This document shows, piece by piece, positions 1-5,620 of a stretch of DNA of 7,029 nucleotides. The notes beneath the pieces were generated by a model. That model saw only the letters and a program-made list of their open reading frames with translations. It made no database searches and was not told the origin of the DNA. The stretch is from assembly GCA_014534385.1 (NCBI GenBank), contig JACVRP010000197.1, forward strand, positions 1 through 7,029, in the 5' to 3' direction. The DNA comes from Cyanobacteria bacterium Co-bin13. Lineage in GTDB: Bacteria; Cyanobacteriota; Cyanobacteriia; Phormidesmidales; Phormidesmidaceae. The stretch's first letter is position 1, and the number at the start of each line of letters is the position of its first letter. The position numbers and the translations under genes were made by a program.

Positions 1-106
1 AGCGTGGAGAGAAGTAGCTGCTGGGTGGACATTACTTAAAAGTTTTGTAGCTAATCTGCATACTAGCCAGAGTCGGCCATTGCGTCAAGCGTAGATGAGA
101 ATCGGG

Positions 107-122
107 AATTTTTGGAAAAATT
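107..122. repeat. AT-rich 7-bp inverted repeat
   Basis: AATTTTT and AAAAATT are perfect inverse complements separated by GG. It lies about 190 bp upstream of the GST-like gene. No T-tract or GC-rich stem is present, so it is not a terminator. It could be a protein-binding site or simply an AT-rich chance palindrome. Confidence 0.4.
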
Positions 123-166
123 TGATGGGTGCTAGAGAAATTTAGGTAAATGTGGATTGGGCGCTA

Positions 167-174
167 GCGATCGC
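167..174. repeat. HIP1 octamer GCGATCGC
   Basis: This is the highly iterated palindrome typical of many cyanobacterial genomes. Further exact copies lie inside genes at 573-580 (GST-like), 1723-1730 and 2517-2524 (PhoD-like), 3773-3780 (DUF4126) and 6653-6660 (glycosyltransferase). Only this copy is intergenic. Six copies in 7 kb is far above the chance expectation for an 8-mer (one per 65 kb at even base composition). Confidence 0.9.
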
Positions 175-312
175 ATCCCTGTCACTCCCTATCCCAATTG
201 CAGAGTGGCCTTAAGAGTGGGGGCAACGGTTAGAAGTTTCAGCTGCAGCAGTTAGCGCTAGATCGCTGTCCTCAAACCCAGGCAGCTTCACCCGTAGAAT
301 TTTTCGCGCCTT

Positions 313-969
313 ATGTACCGTCTCTACGATTACCTGCCCTCGGGCAATGGCTACAAAGTCCGGCTGCTGCTGACCCAGCTCCAAATTCCCTTTGACTATG
401 TTGATCTAGATATCGTTGAAGGCGAGACCCGCACCGCAGACTACCTGGCCAAAAACCCCAACGGCAAAGTTCCCCTGCTAGAAGCCGGCCCTAACCAATA
501 CCTGGCCGAATCAAACGCTATCTTGATGTACCTCAGTGAAGGCACTGATTACTTGCCCAGTGACCGCTGGATGCGATCGCAGGTGCTGCAGTGGATGTTT
601 TTTGAGCAGTACAGCCACGAACCCAACATTGCCACCCCCCGTTTCTGGCTCAACCACCTGCCCGCTCTCAACGACTATCAAAAGGTCGCTCTGCCCTACA
701 AGCAAGAGCAGGGCTACGCCGCCCTAGACGTATTGGAAGCCCACCTGACCCATCACCCCTTTCTAGTAGCAGGCCGCTACACCGTGGCGGATATTGCCCT
801 CTTCGCCTATACCCACGTCGCCCCAGAAGGCAACTTTGACCTCAGCCGCTACCCAGGCATTTTGCGCTGGATCGAGCAGGTGCAGGCGCAGCCGAGGCAT
901 ATTCCCATTACGCACGTACCCCCATCCCCCTCACCGGAGCCAAAGGACTCGCAAAGCGACTACACCTAA
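313..969 (+). CDS. Glutathione S-transferase family protein
   Basis: This 218-residue protein has the two-domain cytosolic GST layout. The N-terminal thioredoxin-like domain (about 1-80) starts MYRLYDYLPSGNGYKVRLLL, with Ser10 where Ser-type GSTs keep the residue that activates the glutathione thiol. The cis-proline loop is GKVPLL (51-56), and AESNAI (65-70) matches the Glu-Ser pair that holds the gamma-glutamyl group. The C-terminal helical domain (about 85-195) carries the family capping motif in FLVAGRYTVADIALFAY (150-166, key residues G154, T157, D160). Family members conjugate glutathione to electrophiles or reduce disulfides or peroxides in the cytosol; the substrate cannot be read from sequence. 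No clear Shine-Dalgarno precedes the ATG. Residues after about 196 form a proline- and serine-rich tail encoded where this gene overlaps the convergent phosphoesterase gene. The family call is firm, the subclass unknown. Confidence 0.92.
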   Translation: MYRLYDYLPSGNGYKVRLLLTQLQIPFDYVDLDIVEGETRTADYLAKNPNGKVPLLEAGPNQYLAESNAILMYLSEGTDYLPSDRWMRSQVLQWMFFEQYSHEPNIATPRFWLNHLPALNDYQKVALPYKQEQGYAALDVLEAHLTHHPFLVAGRYTVADIALFAYTHVAPEGNFDLSRYPGILRWIEQVQAQPRHIPITHVPPSPSPEPKDSQSDYT

Positions 970-3265
970 TCTGAACCGAGGCCCTGGTTGAAAACCAGTA
1001 AACGTCTTGAATCACTTCGCAGGGGCCCTGTGAATGCCCTGCTTCAAACTGCACCAGGGACAGGTTATTGAGGCCGACAACTTCTCGCCCATCTTGAAAC
1101 CAGCGGCTGCCCCAAAACGGTAGAGCCTTGAGCCAGCCAGGTTCTCCGTTTTCTTTGGGGTGCAGCAGCCAGGAGATATTTGCTCCAAAGGACGGCACTT
1201 GAGCCGGTTGTCTGGGGATCCAGTCCAGCAGACAGGTCCAGTCTGGCTTACGGCGCTGGCTGAGCTGACGCAGCTGCGACTTGGAGCACTCCTGTAAATG
1301 GGGAGGATGGCTCCAGCCCAGCCAGTAGCGAGACCGCTCGGGCAGCAGCCACTGCTTCAGGCGGGTATGGATTAGGCGGGTCAGGGTTTCCTCATTTTTG
1401 AGCGGGCTGGAGGTGAGCTGGATCATGACGGCGGGGTCGGCGGCTCTGGCAGCCTGTTCGGCAAACGACAGACGCACGGCAAAACTGTAGTGAATATCGC
1501 CTGAGAGCACCACCAGCTGCCGCCGCTGCTCAAAGAGTTTGACCAGAAAGGCAGCTAGCGCATCTGAGGGAATGTTCCAGGCATCGCCCACGTCTGCGGA
1601 AAAGACATTGCCGCGCTTCAGCTGATATTCCTGCACCCAGTCAATTGCTTTAAGGCTGAATAGGTTAGTCGGCGATATCAACAGAGTAATGCGCTGATCG
1701 ACGGGTTGGGGCTGGGCAGGGTGCGATCGCACCTGGGGGCCGGTCTGCGACGCTCGCAACAGCCCCTGAACCTGATCTTCTAAGGCTTGGTGGCAGAGGA
1801 TCATGGGCGGCGCAAGCACATCGCCATCAACCGGAAAACCGCGCCAGGTGCGGGTATCGAGCGCAATTACCTCATGACACTCGCTCTGAACTGAGTAGTA
1901 CCAGGTCAGGGATTCTGGGTGGCGTTGCAGCACCCACATTGAACCAGCTTGCACAAATTGGGGCAGCTGGGTAGTCGGGTCGGTTGGCGGCAGACCTAGG
2001 TAGCGGGTGATGGCCCCATAGGCCAACTCATCATTGCCGTGGGAGGCAGACCAGTCCTCGACGGCCTGGAGTAGCTTTGCACCGGGCTGATCGGTCTGAA
2101 ACTGCGAGGGTGTATTGCCCCAACCCTGAAAAAGCGCGCAGGCAGTCAAGGCATTTTGCACGGTGCGCTGGCCCAGGGGCTGGCCCAGCACGCGCAGGCA
2201 CCAGGACTGGTTGAGGTTCCAGTCGTCGCTGACGTCGTGATCGTCAAAGAGGGTATAGGTGGGGACATTGGCCAGCGCCCGTCGGACTTTCCAGAGCGTG
2301 TGGGCAAACTGCTGCAGTGAGTCAACTTCTCGATACCAGCGCCGAGTCGCTTTATTGCTGTCCATCATCGCCTCACCCTGGGGAAAGGCCGTCGGCCAGC
2401 AGACCGGAGACCAAACCAGCAGATACGTGGCAAAAAATTCGCCCAGACTCAGCAGATGGCTGTTTACCTTGTCAGATTTACCATCCATGCCTGCGGTAAA
2501 GCCGCCCTTGTGGGTTGCGATCGCAGCCCGTTGCCCCGGCACTAGCTTGTGTGGCAGGGTGTCAGATTGTCTGTTCCGCGTAGGCGAGGGTGAGTCAACC
2601 GGCAGATCCTCCTTCCAGCCCAGCAGGGCATCTCCCAGCTGAGTCGCAGCCCATAGCAGTGGCTCAGCCACATCGTCCCCATAGATTTGGTCTCCCGTGA
2701 GAAAGAGCTGGTGGGGCCGCTGCAGGGGCTGATCAGCATGGGCTTCGATCAGGCTGTCTAAAATGGGCAGCGCATCGAAGCCGTCGCCGTGGGGTTTGCG
2801 GCAGGAAGCGTGAACCAGCCGCAGGTCTTTGAACTGTTGCGGCGGCAGGGCAAAGGTCGGCTTTTGGTGGGGAAAGTAGCTCAGTGTAGAGGGTTGGCCC
2901 CCCAGTGGGGTCGTAGCCTGCTCTAGAGAGAGCGGCTGAGCATCGGCTACATCGGCCTCGATGGGTGTGAACTGGAGGTCGTAGGCATACAGTTCACCGC
3001 TCTGCAGCGCGGCTCCTAGCGGCCTGGCTGTCACTGCGACTACGTGCAGCCGCTGGCCGCAGGCAACGGTGCAGCCCTCTCCCAGCAGCCGCTTTTCACC
3101 CAGGGTGCTGTGCTGCGTCGTTGTATAAATCGTCAGCGTTACCCGACAGGCTGTCTTAAGCGCTAGCCAAACCGTCACCGCAGTCGGTTCTGTGCGGCGC
3201 AGCAGAGGGCCTGCTAATACAAGCGGCCAAGTCTCAAGGAAGGGATACCCGTTGGAGTGATTCAT
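908..3265 (-). CDS. PhoD-like metallophosphoesterase
   Basis: This is a large (785 aa) calcineurin-superfamily phosphoesterase of the PhoD-like group. Numbered from the ATG at 3265, the metal-site blocks appear in order: HASCRKPHGDG (152-162), LTGDQIYGDD (189-198), FDDHDVSDDWN (340-350) and LSGDIHYSF (587-595). Residues about 14-105 look like the beta-rich N-terminal domain of PhoD proteins (LAGPLLRRTEPTAVTVWL). About 140 residues separate the second and third blocks and about 190 follow the last, so it is much longer than secreted alkaline phosphatase D. There is no signal peptide or twin-arginine motif, so a cytoplasmic location is likely. PhoD enzymes hydrolyse phosphomono- or diesters; the substrate here is unknown. 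The start is uncertain: an in-frame ATG at 3283 adds six residues but lacks a ribosome site, whereas AGGA lies 11 nt before the ATG at 3265. Its 3' end overlaps the GST-like gene by 62 bp. Confidence 0.88.
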   Translation of the reverse strand: MNHSNGYPFLETWPLVLAGPLLRRTEPTAVTVWLALKTACRVTLTIYTTTQHSTLGEKRLLGEGCTVACGQRLHVVAVTARPLGAALQSGELYAYDLQFTPIEADVADAQPLSLEQATTPLGGQPSTLSYFPHQKPTFALPPQQFKDLRLVHASCRKPHGDGFDALPILDSLIEAHADQPLQRPHQLFLTGDQIYGDDVAEPLLWAATQLGDALLGWKEDLPVDSPSPTRNRQSDTLPHKLVPGQRAAIATHKGGFTAGMDGKSDKVNSHLLSLGEFFATYLLVWSPVCWPTAFPQGEAMMDSNKATRRWYREVDSLQQFAHTLWKVRRALANVPTYTLFDDHDVSDDWNLNQSWCLRVLGQPLGQRTVQNALTACALFQGWGNTPSQFQTDQPGAKLLQAVEDWSASHGNDELAYGAITRYLGLPPTDPTTQLPQFVQAGSMWVLQRHPESLTWYYSVQSECHEVIALDTRTWRGFPVDGDVLAPPMILCHQALEDQVQGLLRASQTGPQVRSHPAQPQPVDQRITLLISPTNLFSLKAIDWVQEYQLKRGNVFSADVGDAWNIPSDALAAFLVKLFEQRRQLVVLSGDIHYSFAVRLSFAEQAARAADPAVMIQLTSSPLKNEETLTRLIHTRLKQWLLPERSRYWLGWSHPPHLQECSKSQLRQLSQRRKPDWTCLLDWIPRQPAQVPSFGANISWLLHPKENGEPGWLKALPFWGSRWFQDGREVVGLNNLSLVQFEAGHSQGPCEVIQDVYWFSTRASVQIRCSRFASPLAPVRGMGVRA

Positions 3266-3323
3266 GCCGCCAGGGGTCCTCATGTATCAACAGGGGCGAT
3301 CCCAATTTAAATTAAACCGGGAG

Positions 3324-3354
3324 GTACAGCCTTTGATGCTAAAGCAGGCTGTAC
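3324..3354 (-). terminator. Perfect 9-bp hairpin between DUF4126 and PhoD-like genes; weak terminator candidate
   Basis: GTACAGCCT (3324-3332) and AGGCTGTAC (3346-3354) are exact inverse complements around a 13-nt loop. It starts 33 nt beyond the DUF4126 stop codon and ends about 58 nt before the PhoD-like start. On the minus strand the sequence after it is CTCCCGGTTTAATTTAAATT, which is T-rich only after a GC stretch, so it is not a classical intrinsic terminator. It may end DUF4126 transcription, or the symmetric arms may be an operator for the phosphoesterase gene. Confidence 0.4.
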
Positions 3355-3387
3355 AAGACTCACATCACCAAAAAGGTAGAAGCAGTC

Positions 3388-3945
3388 TCAGCTATTTCGG
3401 CGGCGCTTACGCCAGCGGCCCAAGGCCAGGTAAATCAGCACTGCCAGAATCACCAGCACCAGCACCGGCACCAAGATTGCCAGCACTGCCAGCAGGATGG
3501 AGCTAAACAGCTCCGCCAAAGACACGCCCACAGTCCCGATTGGCCCGGCTGCAACCGTTGAGGCCAGCCGGGTCAGGCCCATAAACGCTTCGGTCGTGCC
3601 CGCCACCGTTCCCCCCGCCACCAGCGCCAAGCTCCAGCGCAAAAAGGGATCAATGTCCGCCGTGACTGCTGCCGTCAAAATCGTGCCTGCGATGGCCGCC
3701 AGCGGCAGCTCAATGGCATCCATCGCATTGGCGACGAGAGGAACAAAGTAAACCAGAACTTCTAGCAGGGTTGCGATCGCAAATCCAATAATTGCCGCCG
3801 TACTTCCCATCCAGGCCATCTCTGGAGCCAGCTTGAGGTAGCCTGCGTGAGCCGACACACTCATCACCAAAAACGGCACCAAAATGCGAAACCCAGCAGC
3901 CGTGCTAAGCCCAATGCCAACCGCAACGTGCAGCAGCCCCTCCAT
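3388..3945 (-). CDS. DUF4126 domain-containing integral membrane protein
   Basis: This 185-residue, highly hydrophobic protein fits the DUF4126 family, whose function is unknown. Features seen are GLSTAAGFRILVPFLVMSV (12-30), a central EVLVYFVPLVANAMDAIELP segment (62-81) with acidic residues between hydrophobic stretches, DPFLRWSLALVAGGTVAG (99-116), and a long final membrane segment rich in Val, Leu and Ile (about 146-175). It ends in the basic tail GRWRKRRRNS, which by the positive-inside rule should face the cytoplasm. I count about five membrane segments. GGAGAG at 3951-3956, with its GGAG 7 nt before the ATG, supports the start. It lies 142 nt downstream of the PPOX gene in the same orientation, with a G-rich repeat between. 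The family assignment is from recalled sequence pattern and no transport substrate can be inferred. Confidence 0.85.
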   Translation of the reverse strand: MEGLLHVAVGIGLSTAAGFRILVPFLVMSVSAHAGYLKLAPEMAWMGSTAAIIGFAIATLLEVLVYFVPLVANAMDAIELPLAAIAGTILTAAVTADIDPFLRWSLALVAGGTVAGTTEAFMGLTRLASTVAAGPIGTVGVSLAELFSSILLAVLAILVPVLVLVILAVLIYLALGRWRKRRRNS

Positions 3946-3950
3946 AGCAT

Positions 3951-3956
3951 CTCTCC
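3951..3956 (-). promoter_or_regulatory. Ribosome binding site of the DUF4126 gene
   Basis: On the minus strand GGAGAG precedes the ATG at 3945, with 7 nt between GGAG and the start. It is the clearest Shine-Dalgarno in the window. An overlapping out-of-frame ATG at 3948-3950 sits between it and the true start. Confidence 0.65.
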
Positions 3957-4006
3957 AGACAGCAAAACAACGACAGTTGCGCCCAGCACACTCAATCGAG
4001 CCTATC

Positions 4007-4085
4007 CCCCTACTCCCCTACTCCCCTACTCCCCTGCCCCCCTGCTCCCCTTGCTCCCCTTACTCCCCTGCCCTCCTCGCTCCCC
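4007..4085. repeat. C-rich tandem repeat (G-rich on the minus strand), G-quadruplex-capable
   Basis: Three exact copies of CCCCTACT (4007-4030) run into degenerate units CCCCTGCC, CCCCTGCT, CCCCTTGCT, CCCCTTACT and CCCCTGCC, ending in CTCCTCGCTCCCC. On the minus strand this gives nine runs of four or more G, the last four separated by AGTA loops, which satisfies the usual G-quadruplex pattern. It starts 2 nt beyond the PPOX stop codon and ends about 60 nt before the DUF4126 start, so a read-through transcript would carry the G-rich strand. Short tandem repeats of this sort between genes are common in cyanobacteria. Confidence 0.85.
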
Positions 4086-4087
4086 AA

Positions 4088-4624
4088 CTATAACCCCGGC
4101 AACTGATCCAAACTGCGACTATTCTTCAGCTGGCGATACTGCTCCAGCCCCGCCTCACCCTTCTTTTCAGCCCACGGCTCAATGATGCGGCGCTCGCCTT
4201 GGAAGGCATAGAGAGGCACTCCATTGCCGCAGGAATCGCTAATCCGGGTGACCTGAACATGAATAATGGCCCGCGCTCCAGGAATGGCGTCGAAGTGCTG
4301 CAGGTAATGGTCAAAGTCTGCCGTTCCCAGAGGATAAACTCGACCTAGCCCATGAAATCGGACAATCTTGGGCGGGCCTTCAAACGCACAGAGCATGATC
4401 ACAATGCGCCCGTTCTCCTGGAGATGGGCAATCGTCTCCACACCGCTGCCCGTCAGGTCCAGGTAAGCCACCTCCTGCGGACCCAGCACCCGTAGAGAGT
4501 CCGTCCCCTTGGGGGAGCAGTTTACGTGACCGGCTGAGGCAGGCGCAGTCGCCACAAAAAAGATTTGCTGCTGCTCTACCCAGGCCCGCAGCTCAGGAGT
4601 GATTTCTGAATATAGTTTTCCCAC
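4088..4624 (-). CDS. Pyridoxamine 5'-phosphate oxidase-fold (PPOX) family protein
   Basis: This 178-residue protein belongs to a widespread PPOX-like group with a split-barrel flavin- or F420-binding fold; the reaction is unproven and it should not be named PdxH. Numbered from the GTG start, it opens GKLYSEITPELRAWVEQQ and continues FFVATAPASAGHVNCSPKG (22-40), then AYLDLTGSGVETIAHL (53-68) and IVIMLCAFEGPPKIVRFHG (74-92), the core strands of the barrel. The C-terminal signature has RISDSCGNGVPLY (127-139) and RQLKNSRSLDQLPG (164-177), typical of this subgroup. The frame can be opened upstream with TTG at 4684 (198 aa). The GTG at 4624 is preferred because AGGA lies 6 nt before it and the family usually starts at GKLY. 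Location is presumably cytosolic. It diverges from the CIA30 gene. Confidence 0.87.
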   Translation of the reverse strand: MGKLYSEITPELRAWVEQQQIFFVATAPASAGHVNCSPKGTDSLRVLGPQEVAYLDLTGSGVETIAHLQENGRIVIMLCAFEGPPKIVRFHGLGRVYPLGTADFDHYLQHFDAIPGARAIIHVQVTRISDSCGNGVPLYAFQGERRIIEPWAEKKGEAGLEQYRQLKNSRSLDQLPGL

Positions 4625-4627
4625 GAC

Positions 4628-4634
4628 GGTTCCT
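4628..4634 (-). promoter_or_regulatory. Ribosome binding site deciding the GTG start of the PPOX gene
   Basis: On the minus strand TAGGAACCGTCGTG places AGGA 6 nt before the GTG at 4622-4624. The alternative TTG at 4684 has AGGAG only 3 nt upstream, which is too close for efficient initiation. This favours the shorter protein. Confidence 0.5.
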
Positions 4635-4856
4635 ATTAAAAGTCCTGTCGAAATTTGTGCTGGTGTTGAGTTTATAGCCTTCAAGTTCTCCTATCGCGGT
4701 TTCAAATCCAGTGTCATAGGCCTAAACAAGATTCTCTTAACCCTGCCTACAAAACCCGCCACTAGCAGTCTGTTTTGCCTTGGTTATGAACTCTGTCCAA
4801 AAATGCTCGTCTAAAGTGGAAGTGAGTCATTTACCTCTAAGCAATCTAGTCAAACG

Positions 4857-5531
4857 ATGTCTCCCTCTTCTCGTTCAACCTGGGATGCAGGCCGATTCCT
4901 GCAGACTCTCAATTTTTTTGACACCATCCCTGTCGTTAGCTGCCTGCGTAAGCTGCTCTTTGGATCGACCCCGTCGCCCACACCGCCAGATCCTCAGGCT
5001 GGAGTTTTGTTTGACTTCAGACAGCCAACGGCCGACCTCGAACAGCTCTGGGGAGCCTTAGACGACGTGGTTATGGGGGGCGTCAGCGCTAGCGGCATTC
5101 GCCAGGAAGCAGAAGCTGCCCTGTTTAGCGGCTATGTATCAACCGCCAACTCTGGCGGCTTCGCCTCAGTTCGCACCCGCAACTTTGATCCGCCCCTTAA
5201 TCTGGCAGAGCACACCGGTCTGCAGCTTTACCTCAAGGGCGACGGCAATCGCTACAAATTTCTCGTGCGCGATGAAGACACCTGGGACAGTATTGCCTAC
5301 ACCCATTCTTTTGATACGGTGGCCGATGAGTGGATCACGGTCCAAGTTTCATTTGCCCAGTTAATTCCTGTCTTTCGAGCCAAAACCGTAGATACGGCCC
5401 GTCCGCTAGATCGCTCTCAAATTCGCTCGCTGCAGCTGATGCTGAGCAAGTTTGAATACGATGGAGCCCTAAATCCCCGATTTACGCCTGGTGCTTTTCA
5501 ACTGCGGCTGCAAACCATTGCAGTTTACTAA
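4857..5531 (+). CDS. CIA30 (complex I intermediate-associated protein 30) domain protein
   Basis: This 224-residue protein carries one CIA30/NDUFAF1-like beta-sandwich domain from about residue 48 to the end. Recognisable elements are GVLFDF (49-54), LWGALDDVVMGGVSASG (64-80), FSGYVSTANSGGFASVRT (90-107), LQLYLKGDGNRYKFLVRDE (122-140), WDSIAYTHSF (143-152) and a late SLQLMLSKFEYDG (191-203). The first 45 residues hold an amphipathic RFLQTLNFFDTIPVV segment and a proline-rich linker. Known relatives are the mitochondrial complex I assembly factor NDUFAF1 and the plant psbA translation factor HCF173, which fuses this domain to a short-chain dehydrogenase fold. A role in NDH-1 or photosystem assembly is inference only. 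No strong Shine-Dalgarno precedes the ATG. The region between it and the divergent PPOX gene must hold both promoters, but no clear -10/-35 pair is visible. Confidence 0.88.
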   Translation: MSPSSRSTWDAGRFLQTLNFFDTIPVVSCLRKLLFGSTPSPTPPDPQAGVLFDFRQPTADLEQLWGALDDVVMGGVSASGIRQEAEAALFSGYVSTANSGGFASVRTRNFDPPLNLAEHTGLQLYLKGDGNRYKFLVRDEDTWDSIAYTHSFDTVADEWITVQVSFAQLIPVFRAKTVDTARPLDRSQIRSLQLMLSKFEYDGALNPRFTPGAFQLRLQTIAVY

Positions 5532-5569
5532 CCTCCAGCCCTCCCCTATCGGAAAATGGCGCTGATTTT

Positions 5570-5609
5570 AGCCATATCCGCCCTTTAGGTAGAAGTGGCT
5601 CCCTTTTTT
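5570..5609 (+). terminator. Weak hairpin with T-tract between CIA30 and glycosyltransferase genes
   Basis: AGCCA (5570-5574) pairs with TGGCT (5596-5600), and the stem is followed within 3 nt by six T residues (5604-5609). A CCT/AGG pairing inside the 21-nt loop (5582-5589) could stabilise it. The stem is short for an intrinsic terminator. An alternative hairpin, ATGGC (5556-5560) with GCCAT (5571-5575), uses the same GCCA bases and would exclude it. Confidence 0.25.
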
Positions 5610-5620
5610 AAGGTACTTGT

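Larger units (their letters stand above)
1..312. other. Intergenic region upstream of the GST-like gene, no recognisable gene
   Basis: No frame here carries a convincing protein and I see no tRNA or rRNA fold. An open stretch on the plus strand runs from the left edge to a stop near 94 (about 30 codons, ending SRPLRQA), and a minus-strand ATG at 30-32 opens about ten codons leftward (MSTQQLLLST). Either could be the edge of a neighbouring gene, but neither resembles a family I know. The stretch contains a HIP1 octamer (167-174) and an AT-rich inverted repeat (107-122). TAGAAT at about 294-299 resembles a -10 box but has no good -35 partner, so I do not call a promoter. Confidence 0.6.

Noticed and set aside
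47..63. GTA...TAC spacing considered as an NtcA site
   Set aside because: The gap is 11 nt rather than the required 8.
2..94. Open plus-strand stretch from the left edge, possibly the tail of an upstream gene
   Set aside because: Only about 30 codons are visible and they match no family I recognise, so it cannot be supported as a gene.
2259..2642. 127-codon plus-strand open frame inside the PhoD-like gene
   Set aside because: It is antisense to well-conserved phosphoesterase sequence, including the DDHD block nearby, and resembles no family.
4007..4085. Possible CRISPR-like array
   Set aside because: Units are 8-9 bp with no spacers; this is a simple tandem repeat.
3847..4185. Plus-strand open frame rich in Pro and Leu (112 codons), with an overlapping 69-codon frame
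   Set aside because: It is a translation of the CCCCTACT repeat plus antisense of DUF4126 and PPOX coding sequence; composition is repeat-driven and no domain is visible.
4736..4754. CTTAACCC resembling a cyanobacterial Pho box upstream of the CIA30 gene
   Set aside because: A Pho box needs tandem 8-mers about 3 bp apart; the next unit (CTACAAAA) matches only about half the positions.
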